Positions 26,819 to 35,970 are shown, counted from the first letter of the stretch. The stretch: 64,000 nt of DNA from Sphingopyxis sp. QXT-31 (GCF_001984035.1 NZ_CP019449.1:1054001-1118000); one strand, 5' to 3'. The notes: generated by a model not told the origin, from the sequence alone. Numbers and translations: made by a program.

Positions 26819-27457
26819 CTAGGCCGGTGCAAAATCTCCCGTCGCGTCGTCCATCACATGCAGCACCCCGTCGCTGATCGCGAAGAAGGCACCGCGCAGT
26901 TTCAACGTTCCGCGCCGCTCTTTCTCCTGAATACAGGGGAAGGTGCGCAGATTCGCTATGCTCACGCGCACAGCCGCCATTTCCATCGCGCGCCCCGCCT
27001 CGCGATTGTCGATGTCCGGATGTTCGGCGCGCACTTCGGCGCTCGCCTCGTCGAGCATCGCGATCCAGTCGGCGATGAAGCCGCCATGGCCGGGCTCGGC
27101 GCCCGCCATCGACCGGTGCAGCGCCGCGTGGCACCCGCCGCAGAGGCCATGCCCCATCACGACGATTTCCTCGACCTTCAGGAACTGCACCGCAAACTCG
27201 AGCGCAGCCGAAACGCCGTGGCGACCCGGCGTCGTCTCGAACGGCGGCACCAGCGCCGCGACGTTGCGCACGACGAAGATTTCGCCCGGATTGGTGTCGA
27301 AAATCTGCGAGGGCTCGACGCGGCTGTCGGAGCAGGCAATCACCATCACCTTGGGCGATTGTCCCTCCGCCAGCTCGTCCCAGCGTTCGCGTTGCAACTG
27401 CCATCCTCGCTCACGGAAACGACGATAGCCTTCGACCAGTTCGGTAAAGCGAGTCAT
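26819..27457 (-). CDS. Beta-class carbonic anhydrase
   Basis: A 212-residue protein with all β-carbonic anhydrase motifs: ACSDSRVEP (C42 zinc ligand, D44-R46 dyad), [10 protein letters not shown], and [13 protein letters not shown] (H103 and C106 zinc ligands). It interconverts CO2 and bicarbonate in the cytoplasm and may supply the carboxylases of the cell. Length is normal. It is divergent from lipA, with a 62-nt gap. Confidence 0.95.
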   Translation of the reverse strand: MTRFTELVEGYRRFRERGWQLQRERWDELAEGQSPKVMVIACSDSRVEPSQIFDTNPGEIFVVRNVAALVPPFETTPGRHGVSAALEFAVQFLKVEEIVVMGHGLCGGCHAALHRSMAGAEPGHGGFIADWIAMLDEASAEVRAEHPDIDNREAGRAMEMAAVRVSIANLRTFPCIQEKERRGTLKLRGAFFAISDGVLHVMDDATGDFAPA

Positions 27458-27519
27458 GGCGGCGCTTTAGCATAGGAAGAGAGGTTGAGAAGAGGCGCGT
27501 GCGCGACTATGTGGGCGCC

Positions 27520-28446
27520 ATGAACGCCCCGCTGCCGAAACCGTCCGAACGCACCCGCAAGCCCGACTGGATCCGCGTCAAAGCACCGACCAGCCCTGGC
27601 TATGCCGAAACGCGCAAGCTGATGCGCGAACTCAACCTGCATACGGTGTGCGAAGAGGCCGCCTGCCCGAACATCGGCGAATGCTGGACCAAGAAGCACG
27701 CGACGGTGATGATCCTCGGCGACACCTGCACCCGCGCCTGCGCCTTCTGCAACGTCAAGACGGGCATGCCGCGCGCGGTCGACCCGTTCGAGCCCGAGCA
27801 CACCGCGATCGCCGCGGCGAAGATGGGGCTCAGCCATATCGTCATCACCTCGGTGGACCGCGACGACCTGCCCGACGGCGGTGCCAGCCAGTTCGTGAAG
27901 GTGATCGAGGCGCTGCGCCGCGAGGCGCCGCAGACGACGATCGAGATCCTGACGCCCGATTTCCGCAACAAGCCCGAAAGCGCGGTCGCGGCGATCGTCG
28001 ATGCGCGTCCCGACGTCTACAACCACAATCTCGAAACCGTGCCGCGGCTCTATCCGACGATCCGCCCGGGCGCGCGCTATTATGCCTCGCTGCGCTTGCT
28101 CGAGAGCGTCAAGCGCCGCGATCCGTCGATCTTCACCAAGTCGGGGATCATGATGGGCCTCGGCGAAGAGCGGATGGAGGTGCATCAGGTGATGGACGAC
28201 ATGCGCAGCGCCGACATCGATTTCATGACGATGGGCCAATATCTCCAGCCGACGCCGCGGCACGCCAAGGTGATCGACTTCGTCACCCCGCAGGCGTTCG
28301 ACGCCTATGCGCAGATCGCGCGCGCCAAAGGCTTTCTGCAGGTCGCGGCCTCGCCGCTGACGCGCTCGTCCTACCACGCCGGCGACGATTTCGAGGTCAT
28401 GCGCGCCGCGCGCGAGGCGCAACTCGCCCGCGCAAGGGCCGGCTGA
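27520..28446 (+). CDS. lipA: Lipoyl synthase
   Basis: A 308-residue radical-SAM enzyme. The auxiliary cluster motif CX4CX5C is C44-C49-C55 and the radical-SAM CX3CX2C is C70-C74-C77 ([12 protein letters not shown]). [12 protein letters not shown] and SGIMMGLGE are family features, and the RSSYHAG segment near the end provides the conserved Ser that ligates the auxiliary cluster. It inserts two sulfurs into octanoyl groups on pyruvate dehydrogenase and related enzymes. I prefer the ATG at 27520; a GTG at 27499 in the same frame is an alternative and would add 7 residues. The following gene starts one base after its stop. Confidence 0.95.
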   Translation: MNAPLPKPSERTRKPDWIRVKAPTSPGYAETRKLMRELNLHTVCEEAACPNIGECWTKKHATVMILGDTCTRACAFCNVKTGMPRAVDPFEPEHTAIAAAKMGLSHIVITSVDRDDLPDGGASQFVKVIEALRREAPQTTIEILTPDFRNKPESAVAAIVDARPDVYNHNLETVPRLYPTIRPGARYYASLRLLESVKRRDPSIFTKSGIMMGLGEERMEVHQVMDDMRSADIDFMTMGQYLQPTPRHAKVIDFVTPQAFDAYAQIARAKGFLQVAASPLTRSSYHAGDDFEVMRAAREAQLARARAG

Positions 28447-28887
28447 TTGCCGAGGCATCAGGAAAGCCGCATCCTGCCGTACAGCGCGGACCAGATGTTC
28501 GCGCTGGTATCGGATATCGCGCATTATCCGGATTTCCTGCCCTGGGTCGTCGCGCTGCGCATCCGAAGCGACAGCGAGAATGAGGCGGTCGCCGACATGA
28601 TCGTCGGCTTCAAGGGGCTGCGCGAAAGCTTCTCGTGCCGCGTGCACAAGCAGCGCCCGGACAGCGTGACGGTCAGCTATATCGACGGCCCGATGAGCCA
28701 CCTGACGAATGAATGGCATTTCGTGCCCGTCGAGGACGGCGGCTGCCGCGTCGACTTCATGGTCGACTTCTCCTTCCGCAGCCGCATGTTCGAAGCGCTG
28801 GCCGGTCAGATGTTCGACAAGGCGCTCAGGAAAATGATCGCGGCGTTCGAGACGCGCGCGGATGAGCTTTACGGGGTGGCGGCGTAG
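28447..28887 (+). CDS. Coq10/RatA-type polyketide cyclase (START-fold) protein
   Basis: A 146-residue START/SRPBCC protein beginning with TTG immediately after the lipA stop, so translation is coupled. Family features are the RILPYSADQMFALVSDIAHY start followed by PDFLPWVV, SFSCRVHKQRPDSVTVSYID, GPMSHLTNEW and FDKALRKMIAAFETRA. Coq10 relatives bind ubiquinone and assist respiration; the E. coli homologue RatA was described as a ribosome-associating toxin, but there is no paired antitoxin here. A lipA–coq10-like pair is common in alphaproteobacteria. Confidence 0.88.
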   Translation: MPRHQESRILPYSADQMFALVSDIAHYPDFLPWVVALRIRSDSENEAVADMIVGFKGLRESFSCRVHKQRPDSVTVSYIDGPMSHLTNEWHFVPVEDGGCRVDFMVDFSFRSRMFEALAGQMFDKALRKMIAAFETRADELYGVAA

Positions 28888-28915
28888 CGGCTGTTTGTGG
28901 GACGGGGCTGACGTT

Positions 28916-29053
28916 CCAGTTCCTCCCCGGAACGGGGAGGGGGACCGCCGCGAAGCGGTGGTGGAGGGGCCGGGACGGTGCGTCATGGCGAGAGGTTTCG
29001 ACCCCTCCGTCAGCCCTTCGGGCTGCCACCTCCCCGTTCCGGGGAGGAACTGG
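28916..29053. repeat. Family A dispersed palindromic repeat, copy 4
   Basis: The outer arms, 28916-28937 and 29032-29053, are a perfect 22-bp inverted repeat containing TCCTCCCCGGAACGGGG and its complement. Internal GGGGAGGGGGACCGCCGCGA then AGCGGTGGTGGAGGGGC matches copy 3 and CCCCTCCGTCAGCCCTTCGG matches copy 5 in inverted order. It lies between the convergent stops of the Coq10-like gene and cinA. Confidence 0.92.
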
Positions 29054-29096
29054 CAACGTCCGCTCCCCACCCCAAAGCGGACAAACCACCAGCCGC

Positions 29097-29648
29097 TCAA
29101 CCCGCGGGCAGCGCAATATCCTCCGACGGCCCCATCGCATCGCGTTCGGGCAGCAGCAGGTCGAGTGCGAACATCGCCGCGGCGTGGCGGATCGCCGCGC
29201 GATCGCCTCCTTCGAACTGCACGCGCTGGGTGAAATATTCGTCGGGGTCCTGCCCGCGCAGCCCGCGCGCGAAGACGACCAAGCCAACCGGCTTCTTCTC
29301 CGACCCGCCGCCCGGCCCTGCGATCCCCGTGATCGCGACCGCGACATCGGCGTCGCTGTTCGCCAACGCGCCGGTCACCATCGCCCAGGCGGTCGCCAGC
29401 GACACCTCGCCAAAGGTCTCCAAAATCTCGCTGCTGACGTCGAGCTGGCTCTGCTTGGCGTTCGCCGAGTAAGTGATGAAACCGCCCGAGAATACGTCGG
29501 AGCTCCCCGGAATGTCGGTCAGCGCGACGCACACCATGCCGCCAGTGCAGCTCTCGGCCGCCGCTAACTTGCGCCCCGCGGCGCGGTTGGCGGCGAGCAC
29601 GGTCTCGGCGAGGGCGTCGCGTGCGTCGTTTCGATCGGGTTCGGACAT
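29097..29648 (-). CDS. cinA: CinA-family nicotinamide-nucleotide amidohydrolase (PncC-like)
   Basis: A 183-residue protein corresponding to the C-terminal domain of CinA alone, as in E. coli PncC/YdeJ-like proteins. Motifs: KLAAAESCTGGMVCVALTDI (active-site Ser), GFITYSANAKQSQLDV, and AITGIAGPGGGSEKKPVG. It deamidates nicotinamide mononucleotide in pyridine nucleotide recycling. It follows the secreted protein gene with only TAAC between stop and start, so the two are coupled in one operon with ispDF upstream. Confidence 0.9.
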   Translation of the reverse strand: MSEPDRNDARDALAETVLAANRAAGRKLAAAESCTGGMVCVALTDIPGSSDVFSGGFITYSANAKQSQLDVSSEILETFGEVSLATAWAMVTGALANSDADVAVAITGIAGPGGGSEKKPVGLVVFARGLRGQDPDEYFTQRVQFEGGDRAAIRHAAAMFALDLLLPERDAMGPSEDIALPAG

Positions 29649-29649
29649 G

Positions 29650-30186
29650 TTATTCGGCGCAGACGTTGGGCGAGCGCTGCTTTTCGCCGGGCTTGTCGTC
29701 GCCCGTCAGCGCCAGGATCGCGGCCATGAAATCGCCCGCCTGCCGCGGCGACATCGCGGCCAACGACGCCACCAGCGTATCGACGTCGCGGCACGACCCG
29801 GGCTTGATCTCGCCCTCGATCATCGCTGGGATCATCGCCTCGACCAGCGGCTGGAGCAGTTCGTCGGGCATTTGTTCCATGACCGCGGCGTCGGTCTCGC
29901 CGTCCCGATCGCCGAATTTCATGAAAGCCGCGCGCGCGACGGGCCAATTCTCGGCCTGCACCGCGCGATACCCCTCGATCATCGCCGCGGCCCCGCCCGC
30001 GAGAAAGGCGTCGCCCGGCAGATGCGCCGCGCACGTGTTGCGCACTCCTTCGATCACCGACGGCATCGCGTAGCCCATCATGCCGGCGATCTCGGCGCGC
30101 GTGATGCAGATCTGTGCCACGGCCTGCGCCGGCATTCCCACCATCGCCATCGCCGTAACTACGGCCGCCAAACCCCTGTTTTTCAT
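29650..30186 (-). CDS. Secreted hypothetical protein
   Basis: A 178-residue protein with a signal peptide (KNRGLAAVVTAMAMVGMPAQ, cleaved near AVAQ). The mature part is helical, with ICITRAEIAGMMGYAMPSVI, EGVRNTCAAHLPGDAFLAGG and a Cys near each end of the chain (CITRAE, SCRDVD, NVCAE). I do not recognise a family. Two ATGs lie at 30192 and 30186; the AAGGA site fits the second. The upstream ispDF stop overlaps the first ATG, so the gene is cotranscribed between ispDF and cinA, an order that recurs in sphingomonads as far as I recall. Confidence 0.7.
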   Translation of the reverse strand: MKNRGLAAVVTAMAMVGMPAQAVAQICITRAEIAGMMGYAMPSVIEGVRNTCAAHLPGDAFLAGGAAAMIEGYRAVQAENWPVARAAFMKFGDRDGETDAAVMEQMPDELLQPLVEAMIPAMIEGEIKPGSCRDVDTLVASLAAMSPRQAGDFMAAILALTGDDKPGEKQRSPNVCAE

Positions 30187-30188
30187 AA

Positions 30189-31337
30189 TCATTCCTTCCA
30201 AAGGATCGTCGCGACCGCCTGCGCCGCCAGTCCCTCGCGCCGCCCGGTAAAGCCGAGCCCTTCGGTCGTCGTCGCCTTCACGCTTATCCGCGAAAGGGGC
30301 AGGCGCGCAATTTCCGAAATGCGCAATCGCATCGCCTCGCGGTGCGGCCCGACCTTCGGCGCCTCGCCGATGATCGTGAGGTCCAGATGCTGGATATCGC
30401 CGCCCCGGTCCGCGACGCGCTGCACCGCATGGTCGAGAAAGCGCCACGATTCCGCGCCCTTCCACTGCGGGTCCGACGGCGGGAAATGGCTGCCGATATC
30501 GCCGTCCGCAGCCGCGCCGAGCACCGCGTCGGTGATCGCGTGCAGCGCAACGTCGGCGTCGCTGTGCCCCGAAAGCCCATGGCTATGCTCGATTCTGATG
30601 CCGCCCAGCCACAGCGGCTTGCCCCCCACCAGCCGGTGCACATCATATCCCATGCCCGTCGCGATCCGCATCGTCTCTCTCTCCACGCCGAGCAGGCTCT
30701 CGAGCATCGCGAGATCCTCGGCAAAGGTCAGCTTGTGCAGCCGCGCGTCGCCCGCGACCAGCGCGACCGGCTCGCCCAGCCGCCGCACCAGCTGCGCATC
30801 GTCGCTCGCCGCTTCGCCCGCGGACTCTTCATGCGCGCGGCGCAGCGCGCCCAGCCGGAAGGCCTGCGGCGTCTGCACCCGCGCCAGTTCCGCGCGGTCG
30901 ACCACGCCGGCATCGGCCTGCCGCACGATCGTGTCGGCCACCGGCAGCACCGGGATCGCCGCGGCCGCACCATCGGCGATCGCCGCGACCAGCCGGTCGA
31001 TGACTTCGCCCGTCACCCCCGGTCGCGCGCTGTCGTGCACCAGCACCACCGTTTCGTCGTTCAGGCCCGCCAGCGCTGCCAGCCCGCTAACCACCGAATC
31101 CTGACGCTCGGCCCCCGGCGCCGCGCGCGTCCATCCGGCGGGGAGGGCGATTTCGTCCACGCTCACCAGCACCCCGGCATAGCCCGCCAGCGCGTCGAGG
31201 CTCCATTGCAGCACCGGCTTGCCCCCCAGCATCGCCTGCTGCTTGGGCGCGGCAAAGCCCGTACGCGTCCCGCGCCCACCCGCAAGCAGGATCACCGCGA
31301 TCTTCGGCTGACCGGAAAGGGGAGCGGATTCGTCCAT
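30189..31337 (-). CDS. ispDF: Bifunctional IspD/IspF (MEP cytidylyltransferase and MEcPP synthase)
   Basis: A 382-residue fusion. Residues 1-~225 are IspD: AVILLAGGRGTRTGFAAPKQ (CTP-binding loop), LVHDSARPGVT, and VQTPQAFRLGALRRAHEES. Residues ~226-382 are IspF: RIATGMGYDVHRL, SGHSDADVALHAITDAVLGA (metal ligands), GDIGSHFPPSDPQWKG and VKATTTEGLGFTGR. The two catalyse consecutive and non-adjacent steps of the non-mevalonate isoprenoid pathway; fusion is normal in alphaproteobacteria. The start at 31337 is set by similarity. It is divergent from dusB with a 97-nt AT-rich gap. Confidence 0.95.
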   Translation of the reverse strand: MDESAPLSGQPKIAVILLAGGRGTRTGFAAPKQQAMLGGKPVLQWSLDALAGYAGVLVSVDEIALPAGWTRAAPGAERQDSVVSGLAALAGLNDETVVLVHDSARPGVTGEVIDRLVAAIADGAAAAIPVLPVADTIVRQADAGVVDRAELARVQTPQAFRLGALRRAHEESAGEAASDDAQLVRRLGEPVALVAGDARLHKLTFAEDLAMLESLLGVERETMRIATGMGYDVHRLVGGKPLWLGGIRIEHSHGLSGHSDADVALHAITDAVLGAAADGDIGSHFPPSDPQWKGAESWRFLDHAVQRVADRGGDIQHLDLTIIGEAPKVGPHREAMRLRISEIARLPLSRISVKATTTEGLGFTGRREGLAAQAVATILWKE

Positions 31338-31434
31338 CAGCAGAGGCGGGTAGCGCAGCCCCGGCTTGCGGGAAAGCCGCTTAGCGTGTAGGGGCGTGCA
31401 CAAATTTTAGGCAATTTAACCCGAAAGTCTCCCC

Positions 31435-32433
31435 ATGGCGGCGCTCAGCCCCATCCAGATCGGCCATATCACCATCGCGGATCCCGTGATCCTCGCGCCG
31501 ATGACCGGCGTCACCGACCTGCCGTTTCGCAAGCTCGTCCGCTATTATGGCTCGGGGCTCAACGTCACCGAGATGATCGCCAGCCAGGCCGCGATCCGCG
31601 AAACGCGCCAGTCCATTCAGAAAGCGGCCTGGGACCCGGTCGAGGAACCCGTGTCGATGCAGCTCGTCGGCTGCACCCCCTACGAGATGGGCGAGGCGGC
31701 CAAGCTCAACGAAGACCGCGGCGCGTCGATCATCGACATCAACATGGGCTGCCCGGTGCGCAAGGTCACCAACGGCGACGCAGGCTCGGCGCTGATGCGC
31801 GACCTGAAGCTCGCCGCCGCGCTGATCGATAGCTGCGTCAAGGCTGTGAGCGTCCCCGTCACCGTGAAGATGCGCATGGGCTGGTGCCACGACAGCCTCA
31901 ACGCGCCCGAACTGGCGCATATCGCCGAGGATCTGGGGGCGAAGCTCGTCACTGTCCACGGCCGCACCCGCAACCAGATGTACCGCGGCGAGGCCGACTG
32001 GGGCTTTGTGCGCTCGGTCAAGGACGCCGTGTCGATCCCCGTTATCGTCAACGGCGACATCTGCTCGTCGGCCGATGCGACGACCGCGCTCGCGCAGAGC
32101 GGCGCCGATGGCGTCATGATTGGCCGCGGCGCCTATGGCCGCCCGTGGTTGCTGGGCCAGGTGATGGCGGCGCTGCGCGGCGAGGCCGAGCGCCCGGACC
32201 CCGGCCTCGACGAGCAATATGACGTCATTACATCACATTACCGCGCGATGATCGACCATTATGGCGAAATGACCGGGGTCAATATGGCGCGCAAGCACCT
32301 CGGCTGGTACGTCAAGGGGCTGCACGGTTCGGCCGAGTTCCGCAACAAGGTCAACCAGATCCCCGACAGCAAGTCGGTGCTGGACGCGCTCGAAGCCTTC
32401 TACGGCCCGCATCTCACAAAGGCTGCTGCATGA
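31435..32433 (+). CDS. dusB: tRNA-dihydrouridine synthase DusB (NifR3)
   Basis: A 332-residue FMN-dependent TIM-barrel enzyme. Motifs: [60 protein letters not shown] (catalytic Cys), [27 protein letters not shown] and [10 protein letters not shown]. It reduces uridine in the tRNA D-loop. Position immediately upstream of ntrB is the classical nifR3-ntrBC arrangement of alphaproteobacteria, suggesting cotranscription. No strong ribosome-binding site is visible. Confidence 0.95.
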   Translation: MAALSPIQIGHITIADPVILAPMTGVTDLPFRKLVRYYGSGLNVTEMIASQAAIRETRQSIQKAAWDPVEEPVSMQLVGCTPYEMGEAAKLNEDRGASIIDINMGCPVRKVTNGDAGSALMRDLKLAAALIDSCVKAVSVPVTVKMRMGWCHDSLNAPELAHIAEDLGAKLVTVHGRTRNQMYRGEADWGFVRSVKDAVSIPVIVNGDICSSADATTALAQSGADGVMIGRGAYGRPWLLGQVMAALRGEAERPDPGLDEQYDVITSHYRAMIDHYGEMTGVNMARKHLGWYVKGLHGSAEFRNKVNQIPDSKSVLDALEAFYGPHLTKAAA

Positions 32434-32443
32434 GGCCCGCTGC

Positions 32444-33535
32444 GTGAGCGCGCTGACGTCGAGCATCCCCAGTTTCGACCATGACGAGCTGATCCAGTCG
32501 CACCCCGTCGCGACTTTGCTCATCGACCGCAATGGCGTGATCCTCTTCGTCAACGCCGCCGCCGAACAGCTCTGCAACACCGGCCGCGCCGCGATGGTCG
32601 GGCAGGTCGTCTACGACGTCATCGCGATGGACCGCAATTACCGCCAGCGGATGAGCGACCCCGCCTATTCGGCGCTCTTCGCGCACGGCGCCGACATTTC
32701 GGTCGGCGGGCGCAAGGCGATCTCGGTTGACATGCAGATGGTCCCCTATGGCGGCACCGGCCACCGGATCCTCGCGCTCGTCCCGTCGCAGCGCGAGGCC
32801 GAACTGATGGGCGGCGCGATCGGCCGCTCGGGGCGCGCCGCAGGCGCCGCCGCTTCGATGCTCGCGCACGAGATCAAGAATCCCCTCGCCGGCATCCGCG
32901 GCGCCGCCCAGCTGCTCGCGCGCGGCGCCGACGACGGCAAGGCGCGTTTTACCAAGCTGATCGTCGCCGAAGTCGATCGCATCGCGACCTTGATCGACCA
33001 GATGGAGCATTTCTCGCGCGGCCAGCCGATCGCCTGCGACGCGCTCAACCTCTACCAGCCGATCCACCAGGCGATGGAGGCGGTGCGCGCGCGCCAGCTG
33101 CCCGGCATCCGCTTTTCCGAGGATTTCGACCCGTCGCTGCCGCTCGTGCTCGGCAACCATGATGCCATGGTGCAGATCTTGCAGAACCTTCTCACCAACG
33201 CCTCCGAAGTGCTCGTCGGCCGCGACGACGGCGTCGTGCGCCTCGCCACTGCCTATCGCCACGGGCTGTCGATCGACAATGGCGACGGCCGCGGTCGCAT
33301 CGCGCTGCCGATCGAGGTCAGCGTCAGCGACAACGGCCCCGGCGTTCCGGCCGAGATCCGCGGCGACGTCTTCGATCCCTTCGTGACGACCAAACGCGAG
33401 GGCAGGGGGCTCGGCCTCGCGCTCGTCGCCAAGCTCGCGCGCGACATGGGCGGCACCGTCCAGCATATGCGCGACGGCGACTGGACGCGCTTCCGCGTCC
33501 ACCTTCCCGCGGCCCAGCAGGGGCGTAGCGCATGA
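32444..33535 (+). CDS. ntrB: Nitrogen regulation histidine kinase NtrB
   Basis: A 363-residue soluble kinase. The N-terminal PAS domain (ATLLIDRNGVILFVNAAAEQ) is followed by the HisKA helix with H142 in MLAHEIKNPLAGIRGAAQLL, the N-box NLLTNASEV, then DNGPGVP, FDPFVTTKREGRGLGLALV. In the family it phosphorylates NtrC when nitrogen is limiting, and its activity is set by the PII protein GlnB. It begins with GTG, 10 nt after dusB, and its stop overlaps the ntrC start (ATGA). Confidence 0.95.
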   Translation: MSALTSSIPSFDHDELIQSHPVATLLIDRNGVILFVNAAAEQLCNTGRAAMVGQVVYDVIAMDRNYRQRMSDPAYSALFAHGADISVGGRKAISVDMQMVPYGGTGHRILALVPSQREAELMGGAIGRSGRAAGAAASMLAHEIKNPLAGIRGAAQLLARGADDGKARFTKLIVAEVDRIATLIDQMEHFSRGQPIACDALNLYQPIHQAMEAVRARQLPGIRFSEDFDPSLPLVLGNHDAMVQILQNLLTNASEVLVGRDDGVVRLATAYRHGLSIDNGDGRGRIALPIEVSVSDNGPGVPAEIRGDVFDPFVTTKREGRGLGLALVAKLARDMGGTVQHMRDGDWTRFRVHLPAAQQGRSA

Positions 33536-34947
33536 TCGGCAAGACCATCCTGCTCGTCGAGGACGATCCGACGATCGCGCTGATCATCCGCGAAACGCTC
33601 GCCGAGGAATGCGGCAGCTTCGCCGCGGTCACCAGCGTCGCCGAGCGCAACGCCTGGCTTGCGGCGAACGCGCCCGACCTCGTCATCACCGACGTCGTGC
33701 TGCCCGACGGCGACGGGATCGACTCGCTCCCCGGCGCCGGGCTTGCCCCCGACGTGCCGGTGATCGTGCTCTCGGCGCAGAACACGCTCGACACCGCGGT
33801 GCGCGCCACGGGCATCGGCAGCTATGATTATCTGCCCAAGCCCTTCGACCTCGAGGATTTGATCGCCAGCGTCCGCGCCGCACTCGCGCGCCGCGGCGAC
33901 GAGCCTGCGGCGGCGCCAGATCCCGGCGCTGCGGACAGCCACGGCCTCGTCGGCCGTGCGCCGGCGATGCAGGCGGTCTACCGAACCATCGCGCGCCTCG
34001 CCTCGAACGACCTCGCAGTGCTGATCCTCGGCGAATCGGGGACGGGCAAGGAGGTCGTCGCGCGGGCGGTCCACGCGACAGGCCTCCGCCGCGCCGGGCC
34101 CTTCGTGGCGATCAACATGGCCGCGATCCCGCGCGAACTGATCGAGGCCGAGCTCTTCGGCCACGAAAAGGGGGCCTTCACCGGCGCGACCAGCCGCAAC
34201 GCCGGGCGCTTCGAACAGGCGGCGGGGGGCACGCTCTTCCTCGACGAGATCGGCGACATGCCGCTCGACGCGCAGACGCGGCTGCTCCGCGTGCTGCAAA
34301 GCAACGAATATTCGACCGTCGGCGGCAGCCAGTCGCTGCGCGCCGACGTCCGCGTCGTCGCCGCGACCCACCGCGACATGCGTACGCTGATCGCCGACGG
34401 CCGTTTCCGCGAGGATCTCTTCTACCGGCTCAACGTCATCCCGGTGACGCTGCCGCCCTTGCGCGACCGCCGCAGCGACATCGCCGCGCTCGTGCGCCAT
34501 TTCGTCGACAGCGGCCGCCGGTTCGGGCTCCCCGACCGGCAATTCGCACCCGACGCGATGCAGATGCTCGAGCGCTACGACTGGCCCGGCAACGTCCGCG
34601 AACTCGGCAACGTCGTCCAGCGCCTCGCGGTGCTCTCGCGCGACACGATCGTCTCGGTCCGCGACGTCGAGGCGGTGCTCCACGAAAGCGGCGAGGGGAT
34701 TTCGATCGTCGCGCCCCAGGACGCGATCGGCCGCGCGGTCGACGACTGGGCGCGGGAGGAACTCGCCACCGACCACGACGGCACCCTCCACGAGCGCCTC
34801 GAAGCGATCGTCGAAGCCGCCCTCTTCCGCCGCGTCCTGCGCGACGTCCGCGGCAACCAGCTGGAGGCGGCGCGCCGCCTGGGGATCAACCGCAACACGC
34901 TGCGCAAAAGACTCGGCCAGCTCGATATCGATCCGACGCGGGCTTAA
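33532..34947 (+). CDS. ntrC: Nitrogen regulation response regulator NtrC (sigma-54 activator)
   Basis: A 471-residue protein with receiver domain (LLVEDDPTIALI, phosphoacceptor D54 in ITDVVLPDGDG), AAA+ domain with Walker A GESGTGKE, the sigma-54 contact loop GAFTGA at 214-219, GGTLFLDEIGDMPLDAQ (Walker B), and YDWPGNVRELGNVVQRLAV. The C-terminal Fis-type helix-turn-helix is NQLEAARRLGINRNTLRKRL. The intact GAFTGA motif shows that it can activate sigma-54 promoters, unlike NtrX encoded downstream. No terminator is seen after the stop. Confidence 0.95.
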   Translation: MIGKTILLVEDDPTIALIIRETLAEECGSFAAVTSVAERNAWLAANAPDLVITDVVLPDGDGIDSLPGAGLAPDVPVIVLSAQNTLDTAVRATGIGSYDYLPKPFDLEDLIASVRAALARRGDEPAAAPDPGAADSHGLVGRAPAMQAVYRTIARLASNDLAVLILGESGTGKEVVARAVHATGLRRAGPFVAINMAAIPRELIEAELFGHEKGAFTGATSRNAGRFEQAAGGTLFLDEIGDMPLDAQTRLLRVLQSNEYSTVGGSQSLRADVRVVAATHRDMRTLIADGRFREDLFYRLNVIPVTLPPLRDRRSDIAALVRHFVDSGRRFGLPDRQFAPDAMQMLERYDWPGNVRELGNVVQRLAVLSRDTIVSVRDVEAVLHESGEGISIVAPQDAIGRAVDDWAREELATDHDGTLHERLEAIVEAALFRRVLRDVRGNQLEAARRLGINRNTLRKRLGQLDIDPTRA

Positions 34948-34973
34948 CTCTCGCGCGGCAAACATAGATCAGT

Positions 34974-35105
34974 ATGAATCGTGCCAGTATACCCTATGGT
35001 GTTGCCCGTATCGGGTTCACGCCCGATGGCCGTACGGAAGGGATCATTCCTGATGACGGCGGGGCAGGAGATATCCGATGCCCGGAACGCGCCACACCGA
35101 TCTGA
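34974..35105 (+). CDS. Possible 43-residue ORF, first of three overlapping orphan ORFs
   Basis: Starts 26 nt after ntrC and would give a protein with RASIPYGVARIGFTPDGRTE and GIIPDDGGAGDIRCPERATP. The gene-like codon choice is less GC-biased than in ntrC. No ribosome-binding site is visible. It overlaps the next ORF by 28 nt. The bases 34948-34973 hold nothing else. Low confidence; it may be a fragment of a decayed gene. Confidence 0.25.
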   Translation: MNRASIPYGVARIGFTPDGRTEGIIPDDGGAGDIRCPERATPI

Positions 35106-35368
35106 ACGCTTATCGGCAACTCGTTGCCGTTCAGCGGCACGACCATCCGCAGCATTTTGCCGAGGCCATGGGCGGCCCGCTTGTGGCCGACGCGGGCCGA
35201 TGTGGGCCTGGGACGGCCCGCAGTGCCGCCCTTTCCCCTGGTGGGCACAGGGCGGCCATGCGCGCTGCAAAGAATGTCTTCCCTGCCGGCGGCAAATGGC
35301 TCGTGGGCCAGACAAAGAACGCAGACGAGGACAACGCTCAACCGGCCGTCAGCCCCGCATGTCGATAA
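35078..35368 (+). CDS. Possible 96-residue orphan protein between ntrC and ntrY
   Basis: A strong AGGAG ribosome-binding site is spaced 8 nt from the ATG, which supports translation. The predicted protein begins MPGTRHTDLNAYRQLVAVQR with HDHPQHFAEAMG and is otherwise low in secondary-structure cues; no domain or signal is recognised. Its stop overlaps the start of the following ORF (ATGTCGATAA), consistent with coupling. Codon use is less biased than in the flanking ntr genes, suggesting acquisition. The opposite strand has an open frame of similar length, so coding is not certain. Confidence 0.4.
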   Translation: MPGTRHTDLNAYRQLVAVQRHDHPQHFAEAMGGPLVADAGRCGPGTARSAALSPGGHRAAMRAAKNVFPAGGKWLVGQTKNADEDNAQPAVSPACR

Positions 35369-35589
35369 CGAATGCTCGGGAAATTCTTGATCGGCTGACC
35401 GCCCCGCAACTGGCTCGCCTTCGCGGGCTCTTCGGCACGCGGCATGCGCAACCCTGGAATAACGGCGACGACGAGTTGAAAGCTATGCGTCTGGTGCATT
35501 GCCATCAGAATGGGCAGGGGCGGGAAACCACCGAACTCAACAATCTCGGCTGGACCGTCGCGATGATTGCCGACACGGCGGACTTCTGA
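35359..35589 (+). CDS. Hypothetical 76-residue protein between ntrC and ntrY
   Basis: The protein (MSITNAREILDRLTAPQLAR, then LRGLFGTRHAQPWNNGDDEL) looks like a genuine small helical protein, with a charged ...MRLVHCHQNGQGRE segment and C-terminus MIADTADF. No family is recognised. The start overlaps the stop of the upstream ORF; there is no good ribosome-binding site, so it probably depends on coupling. The base composition is lower in GC than the ntr genes. Confidence 0.5.
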   Translation: MSITNAREILDRLTAPQLARLRGLFGTRHAQPWNNGDDELKAMRLVHCHQNGQGRETTELNNLGWTVAMIADTADF

Positions 35590-35970
35590 GGTCGGCACTG
35601 GTGGCGTCCCGCACCGTCTCCGCGGGGCTAGCGCGCTGCCGGGTAGAAGGCGATTGCTGCCCATAACGAACGCCGCCGGTTCGGTGGGGCGTCCTAAAAA
35701 GGGGGAGCGGCCACAAAGATCCTCCCCACGCGCAGCGATGGGGAGGTGGCAGCCCGCAGGGCTGACGGAGGGGTTCGCGACGTCAAAGGTCAGCGCCGCG
35801 CCGCAACCCCTCCACCACCGCTTCCCGGCGGTCCCCCTCCCCATCGCTTCGCGTGGGGAGGATCTTTAGGGCAGTTAGCAAGCCCAACCGAGCCGCTTTC
35901 CGCGGCCAACTGTGGCCCTCGCGCACTTTGTGTGTTTTCTATGCAACAACATTGTCGTAGCAGGGACACA
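35590..35970. other. Intergenic region before ntrY with palindromic repeat
   Basis: The 381-nt gap after the orphan ORFs holds a family A repeat (35715-35867) and, downstream of it, the probable ntrY promoter region (35868-35970), which is less GC-rich. No ORF or RNA gene is convincing; an open frame that runs from 35746 into ntrY passes through the repeat and is rejected as a start. Confidence 0.5.
35715..35867. repeat. Family A dispersed palindromic repeat, copy 5
   Basis: AAAGATCCTCCCCACGCG at the left end pairs with CGCGTGGGGAGGATCTTT at the right end, and AGCGATGGGGAG with CTCCCCATCGCT. Central blocks GGTGGCAGCCCGCAGGGCTG, ACGGAGGGGTT and CCCCTCCACCACCGC match the complement of those in copies 3 and 4. 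It lies in the gap between the orphan ORFs and ntrY, ending 104 nt before the ntrY start. Confidence 0.9.

Noticed and set aside
28447..28887. RatA-type toxin-antitoxin system
   Set aside because: No antitoxin partner lies beside it; the lipA linkage and START fold fit Coq10-like function better.
31338..31434. AT-rich AAATT-TTAGGC-AATTT stretch between ispDF and dusB as an operator
   Set aside because: The arms are only 5 bp and likely part of ordinary divergent promoters; not distinctive enough to call.
35746..35970. N-terminal extension of ntrY upstream of 35971
   Set aside because: It passes through a family A repeat and its residues resemble no NtrY start; AGGGA fits the ATG at 35971.
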